Shown here in pieces: positions 1 to 5,369 of a stretch of 10,071 bases of DNA (the stretch's first letter is position 1; each line of letters starts with the position of its first letter). Made by a program: the position numbers and the translations under genes. The stretch is from Fibrobacterales bacterium. Lineage in GTDB: Bacteria; Fibrobacterota; Fibrobacteria; Fibrobacterales; Fibrobacteraceae. A model generated the notes under the pieces. That model had not been told where the DNA came from. It was given only the letters and a program-made list of their open reading frames with translations, and made no database searches. The stretch covers positions 1 through 10,071 of the forward strand of contig BNUP01000077.1 of NCBI GenBank assembly GCA_025997455.1, read 5' to 3'.

Positions 1-93
1 CCAAAGAGTTTCACGGCGGCTTTTTCAGGTTCAGCGTGGGCTTGGAAGATGCCGAGGATATTATCAGAGATTTGGAGGAGGCGTTGGGGGGAA
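1..93 (+). repeat. Left arm of a perfect inverted repeat (fragment of the PLP-enzyme gene 3' end)
   Basis: These 93 bases are the exact reverse complement of 297-389, with no mismatch found by eye. Read on the plus strand they encode the last ~31 residues of the PLP enzyme at 292-1461 (PKEFHGGFFRF...LEEALGG). The copy loses identity at base 94, just before the stop codon of the original, so its reading frame runs on into unrelated DNA. The window edge truncates the arm on the left, so its full length is unknown. Complete identity, inverted orientation and position at the sequence edge fit either a recent inverted duplication or a fold-back chimera at a contig end. Confidence 0.95.
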
Positions 94-99
94 ACACGA

Positions 100-158
100 G
101 ACACCAAGCCGACAGGGCGACCGGGCAGACTAACTTATTTATTTCTTTTCTGCCAATC
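100..158 (+). repeat. Dispersed two-hairpin element, copy R1
   Basis: This is the first of three copies of an intergenic element. It begins GACACCAAGCCG and ends TGCCAATC, and aligns closely with 7782-7842. Inside it GGCAGA (124-129) pairs with TCTGCC (149-154) across a 19-nt T-rich loop. A small GCC/GGC hairpin lies just before. Relative to R2 the stem carries a compensatory A-T to G-C change. It does not code and its function is unknown. Confidence 0.75.
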
Positions 159-194
159 CAAAAGCACAAATACAACTTATCATTGAATTTTTGG

Positions 195-214
195 ATTCCC
201 GCCTTCGCGGGAAT
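195..214 (-). repeat. REP-like palindrome (ATTCCCGC / GCGGGAAT)
   Basis: The palindrome is a perfect 8-bp stem, ATTCCCGC and GCGGGAAT, around a CTTC loop. The minus strand reads GTCATTCCCGCGAAGGCGGG, a dispersed palindrome type seen in many bacterial genomes. A truncated relative is at 7763-7783. No U-run follows on either strand, so it is not a classical terminator, although it sits downstream of the PLP-enzyme gene where it could stabilise an mRNA 3' end. Confidence 0.75.
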
Positions 215-239
215 GACAGGGAAGAGCCTTCCATCCGCG

Positions 240-253
240 TGCAATGCCGAATT
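240..253 (+). promoter_or_regulatory. TGCAMYGCCGARTT box, copy a
   Basis: TGCAATGCCGAATT, followed by a CC-rich step, an ACTCTCAACTTTACTCTTT-type tract and CTAAATTAACTACCTTCC. This order closely resembles the promoter region of the TonB-receptor gene (7648-7726, minus). Here the -10-like TACCTT (293-298) runs straight into the 3' end of the PLP gene and faces no start codon, so the copy looks orphaned. Confidence 0.5.
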
Positions 254-291
254 TTTCCCCACTCTCAACTTTACTCTTTACTCTAAATTAA

Positions 292-1461
292 CTACCTTCC
301 CCCCAACGCCTCCTCCAAATCTCTGATAATATCCTCGGCATCTTCCAAGCCCACGCTGAACCTGAAAAAGCCGCCGTGAAACTCTTTGGGAAACAAATAC
401 ATTCGCTCGTCGTTTTCGCCAAAGAATACGATGAGACTTGCATCGTGCCCCAAGGATACGGCAGAGGTTATGACTTGCAGGCGAGATACAAATTGATTAT
501 GACCATTATGGTCGGTATGCAAACCAAAGGCAAGAGTGCCGCCAAAACCGCTCATCTGTTTTTTAGCGAGAGCGTGCGACGGGTGGCTTTCGAGACCGGG
601 GTATGCGACAAATCGCACTTCCGAACGACTCTCCAAAAATCGGGCGACCTTCAATGCGTTTTCGTTGTGTTGCCTCATACGGAGCGGGAGTGTTGCAACG
701 CCGCGCATAATGAGCCACGCGTTAAACGGAGCGATAACTCCTCCCAAATTCACCTGTGCTTGTGCTCTCACAACATCCAAATATTGCTTTTTCCCGATTA
801 TGGCACCGCCCAAAGCATCGCCGTGTCCGTTAATATATTTGGTAAGACTCTCCACCGAAAAATCTGCACCCAATTCAACAGGTCGTTGATTATATGGTGA
901 GGCAAAGGTGTTATCGACCGAGAGTAACGCTCCGTTTTTGTGAGCGAGATTTGCGATAGCCGCAATGTCGTTTATGCAAATGGTGGGGTTCCCCGGAGTT
1001 TCGATATGGATTAGTTTGGTGTTGGGACGAATGGCTGCCTCAATGGCGGCAATATCGGAGGTGTCTATGAGCGATGTTTCAATATTGAATTTGTTGTTGA
1101 ATAACTCGTTCAAAAGTCGATAAACCGCAATATAGGTAATGCTCGAAAATATTATATGGTCGCCGCTTTTGAGGAGCGAAAAAAACAACCCCGAAAGTGC
1201 CGCCACACCGCTTGCAAGCACCACGCAGTCTTCTCCGCCTTCGAGACTTGCGAGTCGCTCTTGCAGGTATTGTTGGTTGGGTCCGCCGTTTCGGGTGTAG
1301 AGGCTGCCTCCTGCGGAACTCCAATTAAGGTCGGTGGGGTCGTCGGGCAGGACAAAACTGTTGGCGAGCGTGATTGGTCGCTTAATTGCACCAGTTTCTT
1401 TATCGGCGGCGTTTCCCGTATGAATGGCACGGGTGGCAAATCCGTAATTGTGATTTTTCAT
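292..1461 (-). CDS. Cys/Met-metabolism PLP-dependent enzyme (trans-sulfuration family)
   Basis: A 389-residue fold-type-I PLP enzyme of the family that includes cystathionine gamma-synthase, cystathionine lyases, O-acetylhomoserine sulfhydrylase and methionine gamma-lyase. It is cytoplasmic and acts in sulfur amino-acid metabolism. Visible family features: the Y-x-R phosphate contact (Tyr55, Arg57), the ETPGNPT motif (154-160), VDNTFASP with the pyridine-binding Asp183, SLTKYINGHGD with the Schiff-base Lys208, and the C-terminal FFRFSVGLEDAEDIIRDLEEAL signature. Length is typical. The exact substrate cannot be read from sequence; the SAVSLGHDASLI region differs from the classic SLGGVESL form. 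I chose ATG at 1461 over an in-frame TTG at 1470 because a -10-like TATATT ends 7 nt before the ATG. No Shine-Dalgarno is visible. The 3' end is duplicated in inverted form at 1-93. Confidence 0.92.
   Translation of the reverse strand: MKNHNYGFATRAIHTGNAADKETGAIKRPITLANSFVLPDDPTDLNWSSAGGSLYTRNGGPNQQYLQERLASLEGGEDCVVLASGVAALSGLFFSLLKSGDHIIFSSITYIAVYRLLNELFNNKFNIETSLIDTSDIAAIEAAIRPNTKLIHIETPGNPTICINDIAAIANLAHKNGALLSVDNTFASPYNQRPVELGADFSVESLTKYINGHGDALGGAIIGKKQYLDVVRAQAQVNLGGVIAPFNAWLIMRGVATLPLRMRQHNENALKVARFLESRSEVRFVAYPGLESHPSHALAKKQMSGFGGTLAFGLHTDHNGHNQFVSRLQVITSAVSLGHDASLIVFFGENDERMYLFPKEFHGGFFRFSVGLEDAEDIIRDLEEALGGR
297..389 (-). repeat. Right arm of the 93-bp perfect inverted repeat
   Basis: This arm is the authentic 3' end of the PLP-enzyme gene and matches 1-93 in reverse complement. 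The 203-nt spacer (94-296) holds one copy of a dispersed hairpin element, a REP-like palindrome and a TGCAATGCCGAATT box followed by a pyrimidine-rich tract. The homology stops 3 nt before the stop codon (292-294, TAG on the minus strand). Confidence 0.95.
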
Positions 1462-1468
1462 ATAGGAC

Positions 1469-1474
1469 AATATA
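1469..1474 (-). promoter_or_regulatory. -10-like hexamer of the PLP-enzyme gene
   Basis: The minus strand reads TATATT, then seven bases (GTCCTAT), then ATG. Transcription would start at or next to the A of the start codon, giving a leaderless mRNA. The arrangement almost copies that of the gene at 9057 (TATATT, CCGCTAT, ATG). No convincing -35 hexamer is visible; the DNA upstream is a purine/pyrimidine-biased tract. Confidence 0.5.
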
Positions 1475-1483
1475 ATAATAAAG

Positions 1484-1587
1484 GAGAGAGGAGAGAGTAG
1501 AGAGTAAAGAGTAATAACTTTACACTATCAACTTTCAACTTTACACAACTCTCCACTCTCAACTTTACTTTTTACACTTTAAACTCT
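1484..1587. repeat. Low-complexity GAGAG / ACTTTACA tract in the divergent spacer
   Basis: The spacer between the divergent PLP-enzyme and FapA-like genes begins with a GAGAG-rich purine run (about 1484-1512) and continues as a degenerate array of ACTTTCA/ACTTTACA units (about 1517-1587). The same kind of tract adjoins TGCAMYGCCGARTT boxes at 260-290, 7655-7712 and 7943-7971. No coding sequence is supported here. Confidence 0.7.
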
Positions 1588-1601
1588 TGCAACGCCGAGT
1601 T
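1588..1601 (+). promoter_or_regulatory. TGCAMYGCCGARTT box, copy b
   Basis: TGCAACGCCGAGTT, 54 nt ahead of the start of the FapA-like gene. It is followed by short CCCTATA repeats and then a degenerate second version (TGCATTGCAAAGT, from 1628) directly before the -10-like hexamer at 1643-1648. The repeated layout suggests a promoter-associated element, but its binding partner is unknown. Confidence 0.5.
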
Positions 1602-1642
1602 CCCCACACCCTATACCCTATACCCCTGCATTGCAAAGTTTC

Positions 1643-1648
1643 TACCTT
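1643..1648 (+). promoter_or_regulatory. -10-like hexamer of the FapA-like gene
   Basis: TACCTT, then six bases (CCTCTA), then ATG at 1655. The TTTCTACCTTCC context is shared with the TonB-receptor gene (ACTACCTTTCC) and resembles TTTCTACATTCC before the STAS gene. There is no Shine-Dalgarno between the hexamer and the ATG, so translation from a leaderless transcript is the simplest reading. Confidence 0.45.
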
Positions 1649-1654
1649 CCTCTA

Positions 1655-3274
1655 ATGCCTCTTGAGGAAAACTTTAACACTCCGGACAAGAATAAGTGGC
1701 TGTTATGGCAAATAACGCCCGATGGCACTTACCTAAGCGTAGTTCCGGAAGACATCCCGCACGATTGGAGCATAACTGAAATAAAAAACACCTTGATAAA
1801 AAACAGGGTGATAAATTTTGATATAGACAGAATAGAACAGGTCATAAAAACCGCATCGGGAACGGTTGAAAAAATAGGTCCGCCATTTGAACTGTTTGAA
1901 GAGGGCAAGCGAAGATACCTCCACATGCAGGTCACCCCCATTCAAGTCCGTTTCGCAATAGACACCTCAATTCTCAAAACCTATTACAAAATTTCATTAG
2001 AGGATATATATTTTTTGCTCGCAGAAAAAGCGGTTACTTACGGAATAGATGACGAAACGATTCGGGAAATTTTAGACAAGGAAATTTACAGTCAGGAATT
2101 TATAATCGCAGTGGCAACTCCCCCCGTTCGCGGAAAAGATGCAATTATAACGGAACTTATACCGATTGACCCGGATGCAAAACCGCTCCTTAACGAAGAC
2201 GGCACCGCCGATTACAAACGGTGGGAAAACATTCGACAAATAAAAAAAGGCGAAGTTATCTGCTCCCGCATTCCACCCACGCCGGGTATAGCGGGTATAA
2301 GCGTTTTCGGACATCCTCTTTCCCCGACTCCCGGTGAAGACCGTGCACTTCCCGTTGGCACAAATACAAAAGTCACAGACGATGAAACCAAACTCATCGC
2401 GGCAGAAAACGGTTTTTTATACCGTAGCGGTCGAGATATTTGCATAGGCTCAATCTACATTATTAAAGGCGATGTGGATTTTAACACGGGAAACATAAAT
2501 TACAGCGGCGATGTTCTGGTTCGCGGAAATGTGAACGGCGGGTTTTCGGTGGTAGCAGACGGAAGCATTTCAATAGAAGGCTTTGTTGAATCCTCATACA
2601 TTGAATCGAAGGGTGGGAGTGTGATAATTCGAGGTTCGGTGTTCGGTATGAGCAAAGCAACCTTAAAAGCGGCAAACAATTTCAGTGCGGAAAATGTTAT
2701 GGATGCAAAAATTATCGCGGGAAAAAAAGTAATCGTAAAAAAACAGGTTCGCTCGTGCAGAATAGAAACCGAAGACCTTGAAATGCCGGGAGAAGGACAA
2801 CTAATAAGCAGTCAGGTATTTTTCAAAGGCACCGTGCGAGTCGGCAGTATTGGCGGCAAAATCGAATCAGTCAATGAATTTGTGTATGTGGAACACGAGC
2901 GCGAACAATACAGAGAGGAATTGCAACAGACCACGGAACTCATAACAAAACTAAGCAAAGCGATAGAGGTTATACAGACCAAACTTTTCGCAATAAAACC
3001 GAACAACATCACGCCCGAACTCGAAAATCAGAAAAAACTTTTCACCTCGCAACTATCCGCCTGCAACACAAGCAAAAATCAACTCATCGAAAAACGCAAA
3101 AAACTCTTTCGCCTAATAGAGGTTATGCCGGATAAAGAAGCGTTAATCGCCGCCGCAAACATTTCTCCCATAATTAAGGTCTCAATTTTCAGCATACAGA
3201 GGGAATTCAAAAACGAACTCGCACGCGTAAAAATCGGCTGGAAAGCAGGAGCCATAAGAATTGAAGGGATTTAG
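1655..3274 (+). CDS. FapA/DUF342-family beta-helix protein
   Basis: A 539-residue cytoplasmic protein of the FapA (DUF342) family. Residues ~1-150 form a family-specific N-terminal region. Residues ~154-270 carry the conserved PPVRGKD and DGTADYKRW segments and a VFG-type motif. From ~272 the hallmark GDVDFNTGNI opens a right-handed beta-helix of short repeats (GDVLVRGNVNGG, GSISIEGFVESS, GSVIIRGSVFGM) lasting to ~405. A long polar heptad-like helix (~413-490, EHEREQYREELQQ...) is probably a coiled coil. In Vibrio, FapA affects polar flagellar assembly, but most family members are uncharacterised and no flagellar gene is in view. I prefer ATG 1655 to an in-frame TTG at 1631, because the TTG lies upstream of the -10-like hexamer. 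The next gene encodes a STAS protein, which suggests a signalling role (inference). Confidence 0.9.
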   Translation: MPLEENFNTPDKNKWLLWQITPDGTYLSVVPEDIPHDWSITEIKNTLIKNRVINFDIDRIEQVIKTASGTVEKIGPPFELFEEGKRRYLHMQVTPIQVRFAIDTSILKTYYKISLEDIYFLLAEKAVTYGIDDETIREILDKEIYSQEFIIAVATPPVRGKDAIITELIPIDPDAKPLLNEDGTADYKRWENIRQIKKGEVICSRIPPTPGIAGISVFGHPLSPTPGEDRALPVGTNTKVTDDETKLIAAENGFLYRSGRDICIGSIYIIKGDVDFNTGNINYSGDVLVRGNVNGGFSVVADGSISIEGFVESSYIESKGGSVIIRGSVFGMSKATLKAANNFSAENVMDAKIIAGKKVIVKKQVRSCRIETEDLEMPGEGQLISSQVFFKGTVRVGSIGGKIESVNEFVYVEHEREQYREELQQTTELITKLSKAIEVIQTKLFAIKPNNITPELENQKKLFTSQLSACNTSKNQLIEKRKKLFRLIEVMPDKEALIAAANISPIIKVSIFSIQREFKNELARVKIGWKAGAIRIEGI

Positions 3275-3318
3275 AGGGGAAGTCTCCCCCTCCACACCCC
3301 ATACCCTACACCCCAACT

Positions 3319-3332
3319 TGCACCGCCGAGTG
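3319..3332 (+). promoter_or_regulatory. TGCAMYGCCGARTT box, copy c
   Basis: TGCACCGCCGAGTG. Its start lies 21 bp before the start of the -10-like TACATT at 3340-3345, so the box covers the -35 region of the STAS gene. The 9057 gene has almost the same arrangement (TGCACCGCCGAGTA, 20 bp before TATATT). The sequence between 3275 and 3318 is a C-rich run of CACCCTA-like units also seen ahead of copies b and f. Confidence 0.55.
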
Positions 3333-3339
3333 ATTTTTC

Positions 3340-3345
3340 TACATT
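3340..3345 (+). promoter_or_regulatory. -10-like hexamer of the STAS gene
   Basis: TACATT within TTTCTACATTCC, with CTTGCA 17 bp upstream as a possible -35. Unlike most genes in the window, 19 nt separate the hexamer from the ATG, enough for a short leader. A Shine-Dalgarno-like AGAGG (3352-3356) lies 8 nt before the start codon, so this transcript appears leadered. Confidence 0.45.
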
Positions 3346-3364
3346 CCCCTCAGAGGTTTTTATT

Positions 3365-4006
3365 ATGTCCGAAACATATTCCTTAGAAGACAAAGGCAAC
3401 TACTATTTGCTCACCCGTTTGAATTTAGAAGCGGAGAATTTTCACGATGTTCTGCGCGGGATAAGTGAAAAGTTGAGTGCGAAAAAGCAAGATGTGGTTC
3501 TATCGCTCGCATCGGTGAAGGCTTTATACAGTTCTCATTTGGCGGTGTTCGTGCGCCTGCACCAGCAGATTCAAAAAATCGGCTATCGCTTTATCATTAC
3601 GGACATCTCGCCCGAAGTAAAAAATTTGCTACAAATAACGCAGTTAGACAGCATTTTCATGATATACAACACGCTCGATGAATTTCTTGGAAAAGGCGAA
3701 AAAAATATCGGTGCAGAAAAAAACAATTTTGAATGGTCTGTTCAAAAGATGAGTTACGACCAAGTGAAAGTCCCTTGTAGCGGAAGTATGAACCTCAACG
3801 ACTCCTTTAACGAACTTTATAAAAGCGTAGATGATTACTATTACATCGAATTTGATTTTTCAAAAGTTAGAGCCATAGACAGCGGCTCGGCAAATCTGTT
3901 GGGTAAAATCGCAGAAAAGCATACGGTTTCCGTAAAGGGTGCAAGCGAAGACATTATTGAGCGGTTTCGTCAAGAGAGAATTTACGGAAAGATTAGGTTG
4001 GTGTAG
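3365..4006 (+). CDS. Tandem (double) STAS-domain protein
   Basis: A 213-residue cytoplasmic protein. Residues ~1-110 look like a STAS domain of the anti-sigma-factor antagonist type: VVLSLASVKALYSSHLAVFVRLH, a predicted alternation of strands and helices, then ISPEVKNLLQITQLDSIFMIYNTLDEFL. At the usual D-S-S/T-G-L phosphorylation motif it reads Y55-S56-S57-H58-L59, so the Asp and Gly are replaced while a serine remains. Residues ~120-213 resemble a second, partial STAS unit (IEFDFSKVRAIDSGSANLLG, around Asp172-Ser173). STAS proteins usually work in partner switching with serine kinases and PP2C phosphatases, none of which is in view. The start follows AGAGG by 8 nt. The neighbouring FapA-like gene, 90 nt upstream, may be functionally linked. 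Confidence 0.75.
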   Translation: MSETYSLEDKGNYYLLTRLNLEAENFHDVLRGISEKLSAKKQDVVLSLASVKALYSSHLAVFVRLHQQIQKIGYRFIITDISPEVKNLLQITQLDSIFMIYNTLDEFLGKGEKNIGAEKNNFEWSVQKMSYDQVKVPCSGSMNLNDSFNELYKSVDDYYYIEFDFSKVRAIDSGSANLLGKIAEKHTVSVKGASEDIIERFRQERIYGKIRLV

Positions 4007-4013
4007 TCAGATT

Positions 4014-4033
4014 AGTGTAATGTCAGTGTAATG
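4014..4033 (+). repeat. Short direct repeat AGTGTAATG at the start of the next gene
   Basis: AGTGTAATG occurs at 4014-4022 and 4025-4033, an 11-bp period. The second copy carries the start codon of the gene at 4031; the first carries an out-of-frame ATG (4020) followed by two sense codons and TAA that overlaps that start. This could support termination-reinitiation, or be a small slippage duplication. Confidence 0.5.
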
Positions 4034-4738
4034 AAACAAATTTTAGTTCTCATTATTTTGGGTATCTTTGCGCTCTTCCTCGTAACAGTCTTTTTAATAA
4101 ACGACAAAACTCCGCAGGACAGTCTCAAATATATCACCGAAAATATGAACTGCAATGAAAATCCTAACCACGCGGAATCTCGAAGTCTTGTGAAATGCAT
4201 TTGGAATCTTGAAAATCCCTATACTTTGCCAAGCGACTCCGCCTTCTATAATATGGTGAAGTTCTTATCGGAACGCCATCCCGAAGAATATCCCTTACGA
4301 CTGCACAAAATATTTTTTTACAACAACGCAACGGGAAAAGCCGTAGAAAACGCAGTTGCGGAATCGCTTGTAATTTCGGGGAAAAACTTAAACATTTTGA
4401 AAGTTAAAAATTCCGTCTGGAAAAATGTCAATACCGACTGTGAGTTTCCAAACTTTTGTCCGCAAAAACCATTGCAGGATTCCCTTGTATTCGCGGTGGC
4501 GGCGGGGAGAATTTTGGAAGTAGATAGCGTGGTGAAAATTTATCACGGTAAAAATATTTATTCAACAACTACAGGTTTTGAGAGGCTAAACGACAGTCTG
4601 CAAGTCGGCAAACTTATAGATGAAAATTTTATACTCGGCTATATTTCACAGGGCAACACCGCAACTGTTCAACTTGAAATTAACGGAAAGTTAACAACGC
4701 AACCGCTTGTGCGGCAATTCCCTCTTCCCGCCCCGTGA
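4031..4738 (+). CDS. Membrane-anchored protein of unknown function
   Basis: A 235-residue protein I do not recognise. It starts MKQ, followed by a strongly hydrophobic segment (residues ~4-23), either an N-terminal membrane anchor or an uncleaved signal; there is no lipobox. The rest is hydrophilic, probably periplasmic, with four cysteines (41, 56, 137, 143) that could form two disulfides. The C-terminal third (~150-235) is rich in beta-type patterns and Asp/Ser. It begins 24 nt after the STAS gene with no clear ribosome binding site, so it is probably co-transcribed and perhaps translationally coupled. Its last 59 nt overlap the 3' end of the convergent ispF. Confidence 0.75.
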   Translation: MKQILVLIILGIFALFLVTVFLINDKTPQDSLKYITENMNCNENPNHAESRSLVKCIWNLENPYTLPSDSAFYNMVKFLSERHPEEYPLRLHKIFFYNNATGKAVENAVAESLVISGKNLNILKVKNSVWKNVNTDCEFPNFCPQKPLQDSLVFAVAAGRILEVDSVVKIYHGKNIYSTTTGFERLNDSLQVGKLIDENFILGYISQGNTATVQLEINGKLTTQPLVRQFPLPAP

Positions 4739-5153
4739 AACCCAATTTTTCGGTTGTGGTAGCCTTTATCCCAATACGAGTCTCGTCAATGCCGAGAGTT
4801 TTAGCGAGTATTTTTTTCATCTCCGCACGATGCGGATTTATCTTAGGTTTTTCCGCCATCACAACGCTGTCTATATTTTCAATTTGAAAACCCGCTTTAA
4901 CGATTTCGTCCCGCACTCTGCCGAGTAAAATTTGACTGTCTATGTTTTTGAAGGCAGTGTCGTTATCGGGAAAATAAGTACCTATGTCACCCAAACCCGC
5001 CGCCCCCAACAGAGCATCGCAAATTGCATGCGTGAGCACATCGGCATCGCTATGACCGAGCAAACCCAAAGAGTGCGGAATATTAACTCCGCCTATAATG
5101 CACTTGCGTCCTTCAACCAAACAATGCACATCAAAACCAACACCTATTCTCAT
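4680..5153 (-). CDS. ispF: 2-C-methyl-D-erythritol 2,4-cyclodiphosphate synthase
   Basis: A 157-residue enzyme of the MEP isoprenoid pathway. It converts 4-diphosphocytidyl-2-C-methyl-D-erythritol 2-phosphate to the 2,4-cyclodiphosphate with release of CMP, as a cytoplasmic homotrimer. Metal ligands Asp8, His10 and His42 match the Escherichia coli numbering. Also visible are GHSDADVLTHAICDALLGA (33-51), DIGTYFPD (56-63), the substrate-contact region AEKPKINPH (100-108) and TTTEKLGFTGREEGIAAQA (132-150), including Glu135. Full length. The ATG is preceded by GGAGAAGG (5157-5164), one of the few clear ribosome binding sites here. The gene lies 213 nt downstream of the TonB-receptor gene on the same strand, after a duplicated hairpin-containing spacer. 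Its 3' end overlaps the convergent gene by 59 nt. Confidence 0.97.
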   Translation of the reverse strand: MRIGVGFDVHCLVEGRKCIIGGVNIPHSLGLLGHSDADVLTHAICDALLGAAGLGDIGTYFPDNDTAFKNIDSQILLGRVRDEIVKAGFQIENIDSVVMAEKPKINPHRAEMKKILAKTLGIDETRIGIKATTTEKLGFTGREEGIAAQAVALLTFR

Positions 5154-5251
5154 AAACCTTCTCCAAAATTATTTCGCTCAACTATTCCCCCCCTAAGTTT
5201 GCGACACTTTCTCAGGTGTCGCAAACTGTCCCCCCAACTATTTCGCCCTCA
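5149..5251 (-). repeat. Tandem intergenic duplication, copy 1 (ispF-proximal)
   Basis: This copy runs from the ispF start codon region to a TGA (5249-5251 on the minus strand). It differs from 5268-5369 by one C in a poly-C run and one substitution (5228 versus 5346). It carries the ispF ribosome binding site and a hairpin at 5196-5227. The 16-17 bp between the copies (5252-5267) is unique. Confidence 0.93.
5196..5227 (-). other. Strong hairpin in ispF leader, copy 1
   Basis: AGTTTGCGACAC pairs perfectly with GTGTCGCAAACT (12 bp). One U-G or G-U pair and one A-U pair extend the stem to a 4-nt loop. No T-run follows on the minus strand, so it is probably not an intrinsic terminator; an mRNA-stability or translation-control structure is more likely (inference). 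It ends about 30 nt before the ribosome binding site. Confidence 0.7.
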
Positions 5252-5272
5252 GGGCTGTTGGGGGGAACTCAT
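5249..5272 (-). other. Seven-codon mini-ORF (MSSPQQP) between the duplicated spacers
   Basis: The duplicated ribosome binding site GGAGAAGG and ATG (5270-5272) open a frame of seven codons that ends at the duplicated TGA (5249-5251). It could be a leader peptide, a by-product of the duplication, or the scar of a deleted gene whose flanking spacers were identical. The segment also forms CCCCCCAAC (5230-5238) pairing with GTTGGGGGG (5257-5265), with an inner GCCC/GGGC. Translation is not shown. Confidence 0.35.
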
Positions 5273-5369
5273 AAACCTTCTCCAAAATTATTTCGCTCAA
5301 CTATTCCCCCCTAAGTTTGCGACACTTTCTCAGGTGTCGCAAACTATCCCCCCAACTATTTCGCCCTCA
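5268..5369 (-). repeat. Tandem intergenic duplication, copy 2 (TonB-receptor-proximal)
   Basis: This is the second copy of the ~103-bp unit. It includes the stop codon of the TonB-receptor gene (5367-5369) at one end and, at the other, a duplicate of the ispF ribosome binding site (5276-5283) and start codon (5270-5272). The unit is therefore the intergenic region from stop to start codon inclusive. Confidence 0.93.
5314..5345 (-). other. Strong hairpin in ispF leader, copy 2
   Basis: Identical to the hairpin at 5196-5227, 118 bp away, in the other copy of the duplicated spacer. It lies about 20 nt after the stop codon of the TonB-receptor gene and could protect the 3' end of that coding region in a shared transcript. 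Confidence 0.7.

Noticed and set aside
36..326. Plus-strand open frame starting in the left repeat arm
   Set aside because: Its first third is the duplicated tail of the PLP enzyme and the rest translates dispersed repeats; it has no start signal of its own.
376..900. Long plus-strand frame antisense to the PLP-enzyme gene
   Set aside because: It is a shadow of a strongly conserved gene on the other strand and shows no recognisable domain or start signal.
1484..1587. Possible CRISPR or satellite array
   Set aside because: Units are short, degenerate and contiguous, without regular spacers or cas genes; it is low-complexity DNA.
1631..1654. TTG start for the FapA-like gene
   Set aside because: It lies upstream of the -10-like TACCTT; the ATG at 1655 fits the spacing seen at other genes.
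3275..3292. GAGGGGA / TCCCCCTC hairpin after the FapA-like gene as an intrinsic terminator
   Set aside because: The stem needs a bulge and no T-run follows, so a terminator call is not supported.
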